Shown: positions 18,332 to 27,424 of the stretch, piece after piece
How positions within the stretch are numbered: the first letter of the stretch is position 1
Layout of the letters: every line of letters starts with the position of its first letter
Assembly (NCBI RefSeq): GCF_037963865.1
Contig: NZ_CP150170.1
Location: 7,068,001 to 7,132,000 of the forward strand
Origin: Paenibacillus sp. FSL R10-2734
GTDB taxonomy: Bacteria > Bacillota > Bacilli > Paenibacillales > Paenibacillaceae
Length of the DNA stretch: 64,000 bases
Direction of reading: 5' to 3'
Position numbers and translations under genes: made by a program
The notes under the pieces: generated by a model
What the model saw: only the letters and a program-made list of their open reading frames with translations
What the model was told of the DNA's origin: nothing
Database searches by the model: none

Positions 18332-19273
18332 ATGCCCAAAAAAAAGAAGCCAGTCATTGAATACCGCCACTACAGCTTGCCGATAAACTTCCCTATCTTG
18401 CTATTAAGCGGTGATCGTTGGAAGATTTCCGATATTAAAAGTGAACATCTACATTTTCATAACCATTTGGAGATTGGTATTTGTCATTCGGATAGCGGCA
18501 TCATGGAGATCAAAGGAGAATCTGTACCTTTTAAAGCTGGAGATGTGACCTTCATCCCTAGGTATCTACCTCATACGACTTATAGTTCACCAAATGAAGC
18601 CAGTCTTTGGTCTTATATCTTTTTTTCGCCTGAGGACCTCTTTCAGCATTCATTCAAAAGCGCTTATAGCGACTTCGAGCCAAATGTGTGGGCGATAAAG
18701 GGAATGAACTATATTTTGAACAAGGAGGAACATCCCAAGGTTTATACTCTTGCGACATCGATCGTAGAGGAATTGAAACAAAAAAATCCATACTATCAGG
18801 AAAGTGCCTACGGCTTGTTGCTATCCCTTTATATAGAACTCCTTAGAATCTATTCCTGGAATGAACCCTTGGAAGAGCAAGAAACCGAGCATAGCCTGAA
18901 AGGCGATTTTGTCATCTCTCCGGTTCTGGAGTACATCACCAAAAACTATATGACACCTATTACCATCGATTTCTTAGCTGATCTGTGCCATCTAAGTACG
19001 ACTCATTTTCGAAGAAAATTCCATGAAATTATGGGGACGACGCCTCTCGATTTCCTAAACAGTACCCGCATTGAAGAAGCCTGTAAGCAGTTAAAAAGCA
19101 CGGATGATTCCATCCTCTCGATCTCCGGACAAGTCGGCTTTCAGTCCATTTCCAGCTTCAACCGATGTTTCTCCAAGCTTATGGGCGAGTCGCCTAAACA
19201 ATGGCGTAAAAGCGCACAATCCGAAGTGCAATCCGCGAAAGCGTCAATATTGGAGTTCAGGGGGTGGGTATAA
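18332..19273 (+). CDS. AraC family transcriptional regulator
   Basis: A 313-residue regulator with an N-terminal cupin sensor (about 40-130; FHNHLEIGICHSDSGIMEI, FKAGDVTFIPRYLPHTTYS) and a C-terminal pair of HTH motifs (about 205-300; ITIDFLADLCHLSTTHFRRK and ILSISGQVGFQSISSFNRC). It is divergent from the GH105 gene and most likely activates it in response to an oligosaccharide. A TATAAT at 18289-18294 is the best -10. A segment of its cupin region (around 18568-18650) has a decayed lookalike at 26748-26808. Confidence 0.92.
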   Translation: MPKKKKPVIEYRHYSLPINFPILLLSGDRWKISDIKSEHLHFHNHLEIGICHSDSGIMEIKGESVPFKAGDVTFIPRYLPHTTYSSPNEASLWSYIFFSPEDLFQHSFKSAYSDFEPNVWAIKGMNYILNKEEHPKVYTLATSIVEELKQKNPYYQESAYGLLLSLYIELLRIYSWNEPLEEQETEHSLKGDFVISPVLEYITKNYMTPITIDFLADLCHLSTTHFRRKFHEIMGTTPLDFLNSTRIEEACKQLKSTDDSILSISGQVGFQSISSFNRCFSKLMGESPKQWRKSAQSEVQSAKASILEFRGWV

Positions 19274-19292
19274 GGGAGAGGGCACTCCCTGT

Positions 19293-20015
19293 TTACTTCA
19301 CTTCACAAAATCTACTTAACAAATGAATGATTTGCTCCTTACTCATAGGGGCGTCGTGTCCTGGTATATACGTAGTGAATGAGAGAGTTGTTAAAAACTC
19401 AACATACTCCTTCATTTTCATTGGATCAATCTTACCTTCTCCATGATAATAATCTCCACTATGTGCATCACCTGCAAATAATACTCCCGCTTCTTTTAAA
19501 TATACTACACAAGAGTCTGCCTCATGTGGGCCTCCTACCTTTAGAATCTGGCAAGTGATACCCCCTAAATCTAATGTTAAACAATCCTCGAAAATAATCG
19601 TTCCTGTGCTAACTGTAATTTTATCAAACGTATCATATTCTTTTTTCATACAGTTATAGGCGAATTCTATTTCTTCTTTTGTCTCTAGACGTTGTACAAC
19701 AGATTCTTCATCCCATTCCCACTTTTTCAATCTCTTTAGTACCTCATTCGTTGCTGTAGATACTATGGTTTCCCCATCAAAGGCATGCATGCCAAATGTG
19801 TGATCCCAATGCCAGTGCGTGATCAGAGCATATTTCGGACGTGGTAGCTTGTTATCATCCAAACTCTTTATAAAGGTATCGAAATGCGATTTTGAATTGC
19901 CGCAATCAATCATTATTGAAAAGTTCTCACCTACAACATATCCCAAAACAGGTCTGTCTGTTTCTCTAACACTTTCTAAATAATAGATAGACTCATTTAT
20001 TTTTTTCAGTTCCAT
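19293..20015 (-). CDS. MBL-fold metallo-hydrolase
   Basis: A 240-residue metallo-beta-lactamase-fold protein. The metal motif HxHxDH is seen as THWHWDHTFG (about residue 65), with further ligands in GGPHEADSCVV and LFAGDAHSGDYY and a C-terminal YIPGHDAP. It is a stand-alone hydrolase; substrate unknown. It is convergent with the AraC gene, 20 bases apart, with a small AGGGAG/CTCCCT hairpin between them. Start at 20015 gives MELKKINESIYYLESV. Confidence 0.88.
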   Translation of the reverse strand: MELKKINESIYYLESVRETDRPVLGYVVGENFSIMIDCGNSKSHFDTFIKSLDDNKLPRPKYALITHWHWDHTFGMHAFDGETIVSTATNEVLKRLKKWEWDEESVVQRLETKEEIEFAYNCMKKEYDTFDKITVSTGTIIFEDCLTLDLGGITCQILKVGGPHEADSCVVYLKEAGVLFAGDAHSGDYYHGEGKIDPMKMKEYVEFLTTLSFTTYIPGHDAPMSKEQIIHLLSRFCEVK

Positions 20016-20154
20016 AAGATTGTTTTCTCTCCTTAAGGTCCATGTGTCATTTTTCGATATGAATAATCTCTATTTCATAATGTATCCGGAAGGCTTACTT
20101 CGCAAGGGAGAGTTTATTTATAGGCGTTCTAATCAAGTACACAAATCAATCCGA

Positions 20155-20216
20155 CTAAAAAACAAAAAGGGAGTCCCCCCGATAACCACTTTCATGGCTA
20201 TCAGGAAACTCCCTTA
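20155..20216 (-). terminator. Intrinsic terminator of the FG-GAP-like gene
   Basis: Minus strand AAGGGAGT pairs with ACTCCCTT around a GATAGCCA/TGGTTATC inner stem, then TTTTGTTTTTTAG. About 30 bases past the stop. The remaining gap 20016-20155 shows nothing else. Confidence 0.85.
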
Positions 20217-20243
20217 CTGTTAGGTATTATCTTTGCTATAAGA

Positions 20244-22187
20244 TTATTTAGATTTCTTTACAGTCGTTGATTTAACTTGAAATGCTCCATTTTTGTAAGT
20301 AAGAACAGAGGTTTCTTCGCCTTTAACTACGGAAGTATTTGCACCATGAATTGTTTTTGTTCCAACAATTTCATAAACTCCGTTTTTGTCTACATCAACA
20401 GCCTTCAATGTGTTGTAGAGCGAGCGTTGACCCTTCACTTTAACGTACTCGTTAAGAAGAACTTTAACACCACTGTCTTTGAAGGATACTACGTAAGCAT
20501 TTGTGCTGCCGCTGTTACCGCCAGAGTATACAGTGATCATAACATCTTTAGATTTATCTCCGTTGAAATCTCCAATGAAGTTAATTTTTGGTTGGTAACC
20601 ATCAAATCCTTTGATATTGCTGTTAATCACTTTTTTAGTTTTACCTTCTAGAACAACGATGTTGATATCTGTAACCAGACCACCATTAGCAGCATCCTTG
20701 TTACCGATCAGTAATACGTTATCTGCAACGCCATTACCAGTTACATCCATTGTTTGTTTTGCCAGCAAGATTGTTTTTGGTGTTGTTGTAATACCCTTAA
20801 GCTCAAAACGTTTGCCAACGGTGTAATCACCAGTTGTAGTTGTAGTTGAAGGAGTTGGTGTAGTTACAGTTGGTGTAGTCGCTGGTTTGCTATCGGATTT
20901 AACGGTTTCTTTATTAACAACCTTGAAAGCACCGTCTTTGAAGGAGAAAGTTGTTTTTTCCACACCTGTAACTACAGAAGTCGCGTCGCCATGAATTTTT
21001 CTAGAACCTACCAGGTCATATAACCCATCTTTATTAGGATCTACTTGCTCTAAAGTATCGAAAAATGCTGGTTTACCATCCACAACAGGTTTTACACTCA
21101 GAAGTGGCTGTATCTTATCGCCTGCGAAAGACAATATGTAGGCATCTGTAGTACCGTTGTTACCGCCGGAGTATGCAGTAAACATAACATCATTTGCTTT
21201 GTCGCCGTTGAAATCGCCGATCCATTGAATTTCTGGTTTGTAACCATCAAAACCGGTGATGTTCGAATCTTTCACTGTGTTTGTTTTGCCATCGACAACA
21301 ACCAGGTTGATGTTGCTTACATAACCAAGCTCATCTGCTTTGTCGCCGTACAGATAGATTTTATCTTCTACACCGTCTTTATTAACATCGTTAACTTGTT
21401 TTCTGATTAGAATCGATTTATCAGTTGTTTTAATACCTTGCAATGCGAAAGGCTGTCCAACAGTCTGTTCACCAAGTGCAGGTTGTTTAAAAGGGTCTTC
21501 CTTAGTTGTTTCTGTTTTGCTAACTTGGAATTCGCCGTTTTTGTATGCGAACCATACTTTTTCATAGCCTGTTACCACGGAAGTAGCTTCTCCATGGAGG
21601 ATTCTGATTCCAAGCAGTTCGTTCACGCCATCATTTTCCACATCAACCGCTTCTAATGTTCTGAATAATGCCCGCTCGCCTTTCACCTTCAAGTCCCCGC
21701 CCAGAATAATAGAAGGCTTATCGTCTCTGAAGGTTACGATTCTAGCATTAGTAGATCCGTTGTTACCACCTGAGTAAGCAGTAATCATCACATCAAGTGC
21801 ATGGTCATTATTGAAATCATTCACATAGCTGATTTTAGCGTTCAAACCATCAAAGCCTTTAATCCCTGCGTTTAACACTTTGTTTGTTTTGCCATTTACA
21901 ACAATGAGATTAATATTGCTGAAATCAGGAGATTCATTTTTGTCGCCGATGAGATAGAGAGTATCTTTCACTCCATCCAAATCGATATCAGTAGTTTGAG
22001 TTGCAATCAATACTGTATTTGCATTCGTTTGAACACCTGCTAGTGTAAACTTTTGTCCCACTTGATTAGTGGATGCGGCTACTGTTGAACTAGTTGGTGT
22101 TGCGACAGGATTTGCCATTGCTTGGGATGAGAAGGATGCTACAGCTGCTACGCATAATGCAACGGATAATGTTTTCTTTATTTTCAT
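20244..22187 (-). CDS. Secreted FG-GAP/VCBS-like triple-repeat protein
   Basis: A 647-residue exported protein. A signal peptide with predicted cleavage after A25 (SSQAMA/NP) is followed by three homologous modules of about 190 residues (roughly 45-220, 240-425, 455-640). Each opens with a KFxLxGxxT strand, carries a Ca-loop-like segment (DIDLDGVKD, DVNKDGVED, DVTGNGVAD), a GFDG...DFNxD block, a YSGGN(N/S)GSTNA segment, and ends with HGxxTSVV. Modules 2 and 3 are joined by a Thr/Pro-rich linker (about 430-452). No anchor (LPXTG, SLH) is visible, so it is probably released or held by charge. Function unknown; related proteins are beta-propeller or Ca-binding wall-associated proteins. Confidence 0.85.
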   Translation of the reverse strand: MKIKKTLSVALCVAAVASFSSQAMANPVATPTSSTVAASTNQVGQKFTLAGVQTNANTVLIATQTTDIDLDGVKDTLYLIGDKNESPDFSNINLIVVNGKTNKVLNAGIKGFDGLNAKISYVNDFNNDHALDVMITAYSGGNNGSTNARIVTFRDDKPSIILGGDLKVKGERALFRTLEAVDVENDGVNELLGIRILHGEATSVVTGYEKVWFAYKNGEFQVSKTETTKEDPFKQPALGEQTVGQPFALQGIKTTDKSILIRKQVNDVNKDGVEDKIYLYGDKADELGYVSNINLVVVDGKTNTVKDSNITGFDGYKPEIQWIGDFNGDKANDVMFTAYSGGNNGTTDAYILSFAGDKIQPLLSVKPVVDGKPAFFDTLEQVDPNKDGLYDLVGSRKIHGDATSVVTGVEKTTFSFKDGAFKVVNKETVKSDSKPATTPTVTTPTPSTTTTTGDYTVGKRFELKGITTTPKTILLAKQTMDVTGNGVADNVLLIGNKDAANGGLVTDINIVVLEGKTKKVINSNIKGFDGYQPKINFIGDFNGDKSKDVMITVYSGGNSGSTNAYVVSFKDSGVKVLLNEYVKVKGQRSLYNTLKAVDVDKNGVYEIVGTKTIHGANTSVVKGEETSVLTYKNGAFQVKSTTVKKSK

Positions 22188-22234
22188 TGTGTTACCTCCG
22201 ATGGTTTATTAAGGTTGGTGTTGATTACTTTCTT

Positions 22235-22278
22235 AGTATAGCCTAGCAATTGTCGAACTGTGTTACGGTAAGGTAACA
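22235..22278 (-). promoter_or_regulatory. -10 element with upstream palindrome
   Basis: A minus-strand TATACT (22240-22235) lies 48 bases before the start of the secreted triple-repeat protein. The inverted repeat TGTTAC/GTAACA with six-base spacer (22261-22278) overlaps where a -35 would be, and no good -35 is present. This arrangement suits an activator or an alternative factor. Confidence 0.45.
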
Positions 22279-22483
22279 TTATCCTATTGAAATAAAACAA
22301 TATATAAATAAAATAACCAAATCAGAGGAACTTCAAGCACTAAATAATGCCAAATCATTTAAAGGAAATCGGTTTCAAAAAATTAATAGAAACGCTTTCA
22401 TTGGCTATACCACTTGGGTTTTGGACAATTCTACTTTTTTTTAATAGTTTGATAACAATTCTGTAAAATCAGTTTGATCCAAA

Positions 22484-22531
22484 TATAAAAAGGGCTATCC
22501 CAAGTCTTTATCAAAGACTTTAAGGATAGCC
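22484..22531 (-). terminator. Intrinsic terminator of the DUF4317 gene
   Basis: Minus strand GGCTATCC pairs with GGATAGCC enclosing AAGTCTTT/AAAGACTT, followed by CTTTTTATATTT. 15 bases past the stop. The gap 22279-22483 shows only AT-rich sequence. Confidence 0.88.
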
Positions 22532-22545
22532 GCTGTATAACGATT

Positions 22546-23712
22546 CTAAAGCGTTTCTGTAGTGAGTGTAAACCCTTCGATCACGGCATCCTCGTCGACC
22601 TCAATTAAGATGCAGCGTCTCCCTTGATAATTCACTTGCTTCACATACTTTAAATCCTGTGGGCTGACCGAAATCGTAGCTACCTTTGTATCGATCTTTA
22701 TCGATTTGGTAGTGAATTTCGGCATCACGCTGCTCGCCTTCATTTCATAGTGCTTATTGTCGACGATGGTTTCAAACGCACGTTCCACTTTTTCCGTCGT
22801 CACGTCTTCAACACCGCTTACCTTCAGCACACGTTCTACATCTCTATAGTCGAGCTTAGGAGGCTCTTCTTCCCCTTCGCCACCTTCGATGACCTGGTGG
22901 ATTTCCTCGTACAGCTGAGCAATGGTGGTCGCGTCAAGTTGTTCGCCCGCCACTTCCTTCACGATGTCTTCGAATATAGCTCTCTCTTCCAGTGCTGTCA
23001 CGGATCTTTCAGCGTTCAAGACCTGCTCAATAAAATGCGGATCTGGAAAATTCGATTTTCCCGTACAATACAGAACGCGGTTCACATCGGAATAATTGTC
23101 CGTCACGCTCGGGTAAAAGAAGCCCTGCTCCGGTGTACTTAACTTAACGATCGGATCTACAATGACATTGTATTTGAATTCCCTATCCACATAATCAAAT
23201 AAGAGAGCTTTCCGTTGCTTCTCCGTGGAATTCACGCTGCATAGAATAAACGGATGCGCAAACAGTTCGTTTTTTTCACTTTCCTCTGCTTCATCGTTCC
23301 TATCTTTGGTCGGCCGGAAATACTGTCCGCGAATGAAAGTGACCACCGTATCTCTTTCATAATGGGTATCCGCCATCATTCTGTCCACCAACAGCAGCAT
23401 CAGGTCCTGCCATTCATCTGGATCCCCTGTCACCAAAGCTTGGTGAAGCATCACCTGCGCTGGCTCCTCCGCTTCCGCCTGAAACTTCAACTCGAACAAT
23501 TTCTGATCCAGTTCGCCGGTCAAGAGTTTTTTGAAATTGCCCATATACAGCTCCTGCTTCTCTCTGTCCACCATTCCAAACGGCAGGCGCTCCCAATGAT
23601 AGATCTCGTTGCTTTCCTTCATAATATACACGTTGAGAATATCGTAAATACTCATCATATCGTGATCTAGCTTAAATTGCTTGCGTATATGCGCGACTTC
23701 TTTCTTTATCAT
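22546..23712 (-). CDS. DUF4317 family protein
   Basis: A 388-residue protein opening MIKKEVAHIRKQFKLDHDMM with the YxGNFKKLL block typical of DUF4317 proteins of Firmicutes. These are soluble proteins of unknown function. No enzymatic motif, signal peptide or membrane helix is seen. Acidic residues cluster around 275-290. It stands alone with its own terminator. The family call is from pattern recognition; nothing in context tells its role. Confidence 0.8.
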   Translation of the reverse strand: MIKKEVAHIRKQFKLDHDMMSIYDILNVYIMKESNEIYHWERLPFGMVDREKQELYMGNFKKLLTGELDQKLFELKFQAEAEEPAQVMLHQALVTGDPDEWQDLMLLLVDRMMADTHYERDTVVTFIRGQYFRPTKDRNDEAEESEKNELFAHPFILCSVNSTEKQRKALLFDYVDREFKYNVIVDPIVKLSTPEQGFFYPSVTDNYSDVNRVLYCTGKSNFPDPHFIEQVLNAERSVTALEERAIFEDIVKEVAGEQLDATTIAQLYEEIHQVIEGGEGEEEPPKLDYRDVERVLKVSGVEDVTTEKVERAFETIVDNKHYEMKASSVMPKFTTKSIKIDTKVATISVSPQDLKYVKQVNYQGRRCILIEVDEDAVIEGFTLTTETL

Positions 23713-23897
23713 GATTCGTTAGACAACTCCTAGGAAGATAAATTGGTCTTTTCAGTATAAAGGATAAAAAAAACCTTCGCTATATTAGTTGAATTTAAGA
23801 TTTTTCTATTAAGGTAAGTACGTGACCATCACTTTTCCTTTTTAGAATGTTTTTAGTTCAACATATATAGAAGGTTTTTTTTACGTGTTGCTTCTAA

Positions 23898-25019
23898 TCA
23901 ATTTTTGGCATGCTCTAATGCATAGTCCTCAAGCTGAATATCTACCTGTTGATTCATGGCTAGCTTGGCTAGCTGCTCACCAAGAAAGGGTCCCATCGTT
24001 AATCCGGATGACCCTAGTCCGTTAGCAACAATTAGTTTATTCCATCCTTGAACCCTTCCTAGCACTGGAAGAAAATCTGCGGTAAAAGGACGGAACCCTA
24101 CTCTTATCTCATTTAGGCTACAATCCGCAAGACCGGAAGCCGTTTGAAGACCTTTATTTAAAATTTCCTGCATTCCACCTGCGGTTACAGAAGTATCGTA
24201 GCCTACAACATCATTTTCGTGAGTAGCACCTACTACGATATTTTGCTCAGCAAATGCAAGTATATATTGATCTGTAGGCGGCATTATCACAGGCCATTGC
24301 TCTGTACTCGCTTGTTGAGCAAGCTTCAGGTGCATAATTTGAGCTTTTTGATAACGCACCTGGAGCATGATCCCGAGCGGATGTAGCACAGCATTGGACC
24401 AAGCCCCTGCGCACACAATCACTTCATCCGCTGAGAATGTCTGTTTCCCTACTCTAACACCTGTAATTTCATGATCAGCATGCTCTAGAATAGCATCTCC
24501 CTCAATCATTTGTGCACCGTTACGCTGTGCCGCTCTTAGCAAAGCATCACGCAATTCACGTCCATCCACTCTTGCTGCACCCGATACATGAAGCGCATGA
24601 TAACCTTCCGACAATAATGGAAACTTCTCTTTCGCCTCAAGATCCGTCAGCATCGTAAGTTCCCCTATTTCAGGTGCATCCTCTCTGCGAAGCTCCGCTC
24701 TTTCTTTCATCGCGAGCAATTTTTTCAGATCATCATGAATGCATATCGCTCCTACTTTTGCGTATCCAGTCTCGGTTTCTCCTGTCGCTTCCAACTCCTG
24801 AATAAGTGCTGGATAGAAGCTCGCTCCCGCTTTAGCGAGACGATACCATGCTTTGTTTCTGCGTTGAGACAACCAAGGACAAATAATCCCTGCTGCTGCA
24901 TCCGTTGCTTGTCCAACATCCTTACGATCTATAATGGTGACTTCAGCACCTAACTTACTTATCTGATATGCCGCTGAAGCCCCTAATATCCCTGCGCCAA
25001 TTACAATAACCCTTTTCAT
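23898..25019 (-). CDS. FAD-dependent amine/D-amino-acid oxidase family protein
   Basis: A 373-residue DAO-family flavoprotein. The FAD Rossmann motif VIVIGAGILGASAAYQISK is at the N-terminus, the DAAAGIICPWLSQRRNKAW segment follows, and the C-terminus has the family's VGFRPFTADFLPVLG and IVANGLGSSGLTMGP motifs. It resembles glycine oxidase/D-amino-acid dehydrogenase and YurR-type proteins; the substrate is not determined. ATG at 25019 is preferred over GTG 25043, because GAAGGGA precedes it. Single gene, downstream of the sigma/anti-sigma unit but separated by a terminator. Confidence 0.88.
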   Translation of the reverse strand: MKRVIVIGAGILGASAAYQISKLGAEVTIIDRKDVGQATDAAAGIICPWLSQRRNKAWYRLAKAGASFYPALIQELEATGETETGYAKVGAICIHDDLKKLLAMKERAELRREDAPEIGELTMLTDLEAKEKFPLLSEGYHALHVSGAARVDGRELRDALLRAAQRNGAQMIEGDAILEHADHEITGVRVGKQTFSADEVIVCAGAWSNAVLHPLGIMLQVRYQKAQIMHLKLAQQASTEQWPVIMPPTDQYILAFAEQNIVVGATHENDVVGYDTSVTAGGMQEILNKGLQTASGLADCSLNEIRVGFRPFTADFLPVLGRVQGWNKLIVANGLGSSGLTMGPFLGEQLAKLAMNQQVDIQLEDYALEHAKN

Positions 25020-25095
25020 GTCCGAAGTCCCTTCAGTTATCACTTTTAATAAATAAATTAATCGTATTGGAATAATACCATGTTTTTGGGTGTGC

Positions 25096-25138
25096 TCAAA
25101 AAAGAAGACGCTCAGGGAAATCCCCTCGCGTCTTCTTT
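25096..25138 (-). terminator. Intrinsic terminator of the sigma/anti-sigma operon
   Basis: AAAGAAGACGC (25101-25111) pairs perfectly with GCGTCTTCTTT (25128-25138). The minus strand continues TTTGAG after the A-rich plus-strand side. Confidence 0.85.
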
Positions 25139-25177
25139 ATGTGTATCTATGTGCATCTCTACCCTAAGTAGACCATC

Positions 25178-26035
25178 TTATTTTGAATCCACAACCGGAA
25201 CCGAAGCTGGAGCTGCAACTACTCCTTCATTCTTCTGCAAGTTCTCCTTCACTTGTTCAGACCCTAAGGACTGTACAGGAGCACCGATGCTGAAACTGTC
25301 GATGATTTTCCCAAGTGTAGCTTGATCAAAGTCTTCTTGGGCATACAGTTCAACGGTAAAGCCATCTTTTTCCCAAATCACAATTCCATTTGCAAAATAA
25401 ACCTTAGTCCCGTTGATTACTTCTGTCTTCACTTCTTCTGTAGTGCTGATCCCATTGTCGCCACCCTTGGAGATTAGAAAATTGACAGCTTTATCCCCGG
25501 AGTTATACTGCACTTCAACCATGCTGCTCCCCTGAAGAACAACATTCACAAACTCATAGTCTCCCATCCAGTCTGGTGCCGGGAAGTTCATTCCAAGCTC
25601 CGCACGTGCTTCATCCAGGCTCAACTTAGGCGCAACCGGTAAATCAATGGCAACATTCTCCCCTCCTTGGGCCTCTTCAGATGGAGTGATTGACTGTGCA
25701 GCTTGGGGGATTTCCTTATCGTATTGCGTGATTTCAAGATTTCCCACTTCAAACTTTGCCATGATCGATTGGAACATGTCCTGTGCATAGGAGGTTGCAG
25801 AGAATGCCCCACCCAGACAAATGACTGCACTACCAATCACTATTGCATTTCTCCAGCTACTTTTTTTCATCGTTATCCCGTCCTTTTTCTCTGATTGGGG
25901 TTCAAGAGCTCCTTGGTCCAGCTTGTATACTAAACGGTTATAAATTCTATCTTTGGTGGCGGTGCTATCCTGTTCAACATTCTCAAGCAGCTCTATGGTT
26001 TTGCTGAATTTTGAGAGATCATTTTTCTTATTCAT
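25178..26035 (-). CDS. DUF4367-domain membrane protein, probable anti-sigma factor
   Basis: A 285-residue protein. The N-terminal 60 residues are cytoplasmic and helical, one membrane helix follows (about 63-82, AIVIGSAVICLGGAFSATSY), then an extracytoplasmic region with a C-terminal DUF4367 domain (about 155-260; FPAPDWMGDYEFVNVVLQG and VIWEKDGFTVELYAQE). Its ATG lies inside the end of the sigma gene (8-base overlap, TAA within ATGAATAA), the usual translational coupling for a sigma/anti-sigma pair. It probably holds the sigma factor at the membrane until an envelope signal acts. The signal is unknown. Confidence 0.85.
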   Translation of the reverse strand: MNKKNDLSKFSKTIELLENVEQDSTATKDRIYNRLVYKLDQGALEPQSEKKDGITMKKSSWRNAIVIGSAVICLGGAFSATSYAQDMFQSIMAKFEVGNLEITQYDKEIPQAAQSITPSEEAQGGENVAIDLPVAPKLSLDEARAELGMNFPAPDWMGDYEFVNVVLQGSSMVEVQYNSGDKAVNFLISKGGDNGISTTEEVKTEVINGTKVYFANGIVIWEKDGFTVELYAQEDFDQATLGKIIDSFSIGAPVQSLGSEQVKENLQKNEGVVAAPASVPVVDSK

Positions 26036-26606
26036 GGTTGAATCCTCCTGCTTTTAAGGAAATATGCAGTTTTTTCAAACTTCTGTGCAATACAACGCCA
26101 ATATTGGACTCACTGACACCCATGATCTGTGCGACTTCAGAATTTTTAAGTCCAGCCCCATATTTCATCGCAATGATATTGCGTTCCTTCTCACGCAGCT
26201 TGGAGAGCGCCTTAAACAGTGCTTGATTATTATCCTCACGAATCGCCAGTTCCTCCGGAGACGGCTTCGGAAATATCAGCTCCAGTAAAGTATCCAGTGA
26301 GGTGTAGCTTCTTTTCTTCTGCCCCCGGAAGTAATCCGTCACAGCGTTTCTTACAATGGCAAACAGCCATACCTCAAAATTCGATTTTTCCTCTGAAAAG
26401 CTATAATACTTGCACATCACTGTCTCAAACACCTGACTGCAAATGTCCTCCGACACGTGGTGGTTATTAATACGATAACTAATATATTTGTAAACACGCT
26501 TGTAATACGTATCATACATCCGGGTAAATTCCTCTTTTGACATGATGGCATCGCGTGATCTTTCGATATTCTTGTAACGATCCACTGTACCCTGGATAAC
26601 CTCCAT
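26028..26606 (-). CDS. ECF-type RNA polymerase sigma factor
   Basis: A 192-residue sigma-70 family protein. Region 2 (about 30-95) includes FTRMYDTYYKRVYKYISYRI and WLFAIVRNAVTDYFR. Region 4 (about 135-185) includes LREKERNIIAMKYGAGLKNSEVAQIMGVSESN with the HTH. ATG at 26606 has AAGGAGG with a six-base gap and is preferred to GTG 26612 or to an internal ATG at 26543. It is cotranscribed with a DUF4367 anti-sigma gene, so it likely autoregulates. A perfect 20-base palindrome lies about 40 bases upstream. Confidence 0.9.
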   Translation of the reverse strand: MEVIQGTVDRYKNIERSRDAIMSKEEFTRMYDTYYKRVYKYISYRINNHHVSEDICSQVFETVMCKYYSFSEEKSNFEVWLFAIVRNAVTDYFRGQKKRSYTSLDTLLELIFPKPSPEELAIREDNNQALFKALSKLREKERNIIAMKYGAGLKNSEVAQIMGVSESNIGVVLHRSLKKLHISLKAGGFNHE

Positions 26607-26644
26607 CTCCACCCTCCTTCCACCTCACCTTCATCGAAAAGCTA

Positions 26645-26664
26645 AACAAATTGCGCAATTTGTT
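26645..26664. promoter_or_regulatory. Perfect 20-base palindrome upstream of sigma gene
   Basis: AACAAATTGC followed directly by GCAATTTGTT is a perfect inverted repeat. It sits between the sigma gene's ribosome site and any upstream promoter, so it could be an operator. Confidence 0.4.
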
Positions 26665-26747
26665 GTGAAGAAACTTACATATGTTAATACGTAGAAACGC
26701 CCAAACCATTAACAAATCTTCCTATGTAATTGTGGGATAGCAAGAAA

Positions 26748-26808
26748 CCATCATACAACTTATAGTTCACCAAATGGAGACGGAGGACCTTTTTCAGGGT
26801 TCGTTCAT
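26748..26808 (+). pseudogene. Fragment of an AraC-like cupin gene
   Basis: The stretch around 26751-26777 matches the intact AraC gene near 18571-18597 (TCATAC.ACTTATAG then TTCACCAAATG), and after an internal deletion GAGGACCT...TTCAG..TTC.TTCA resumes the match to about 18626-18656. Translated it reads TTYSSPN then EDLFQ.SF, the same residues as the regulator. There is no start, HTH or full frame: a relic of a paralogue. Confidence 0.6.
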
Positions 26809-26827
26809 GGGGTTAACAAATCACAAC

Positions 26828-26857
26828 ATAAAAAACGCACCCTCGAAAGGCTGCGTT
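26828..26857 (-). terminator. Intrinsic terminator of the organosulfur operon
   Basis: Minus strand AACGCA...TGCGTT stem with CC/GG extension and TTTCGA loop, followed by TTTTATG. 34 bases past the FMN reductase stop. Confidence 0.8.
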
Positions 26858-26890
26858 AATGTTAATCCCTTACTTCCTGCTCCCCCTAGC

Positions 26891-27424
26891 CTAATTAATT
26901 ATTTTTGCAGGTGCAAGCTTAAGCAATTCCACGGTAAGGCGTTGCTCTGCTTCCTCATCAATACGATACCCATCTGCTTCTAAGCGTTCAATTTGGCGAT
27001 CCAAAAAATAAACTGTATTTAAAATCTCAGTAGCACCCAGTACAGACAAGACGGGTTTTAATGCATATTCAATGGCTAGAAGATGGCCTAACGAACCCCC
27101 AATAGCAATAGGTACAATTCGCTTACCAACCAGCGATTTTTGCGGAAGAAGATCTAAATAGGTTTTTAAGATCCCCGTATAGGAGGCTTTATAGATAGGC
27201 GTTAATACGGCAACAATATCTGCTTCTTCCACTAGCGCATTGGCCCCTAGAATCTCCTCGCTGGCGAAATTGGCCGTAAGTAAATCAACTGCAGGTAGCT
27301 CATGTACATAGATCGAATGATGCCTAATCCCCTCTTGCTCCAAAAATCTTTCTACCTGCTGATGAATAGCTGTTAACCGAGACTTTCTAGTATTTCCTCC
27401 ATTAATAATGACTGCTTTGCTCAT
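26891..27424 (-). CDS. NADPH-dependent FMN reductase (SsuE/MsuE-like)
   Basis: A 177-residue flavodoxin-fold FMN reductase. The N-terminal VIINGGNTRKSRLTAIHQQV loop binds FMN phosphate, and the central TPIYKASYTGILKTYLDLLPQ and GGSLGHLLAIEYALKPVL blocks are the SsuE/MsuE signature. It would supply reduced FMN to the two-component monooxygenase encoded just upstream. Stop and start overlap by one base (TAATG), indicating translational coupling. Last gene of the organosulfur operon. Confidence 0.9.
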   Translation of the reverse strand: MSKAVIINGGNTRKSRLTAIHQQVERFLEQEGIRHHSIYVHELPAVDLLTANFASEEILGANALVEEADIVAVLTPIYKASYTGILKTYLDLLPQKSLVGKRIVPIAIGGSLGHLLAIEYALKPVLSVLGATEILNTVYFLDRQIERLEADGYRIDEEAEQRLTVELLKLAPAKIIN

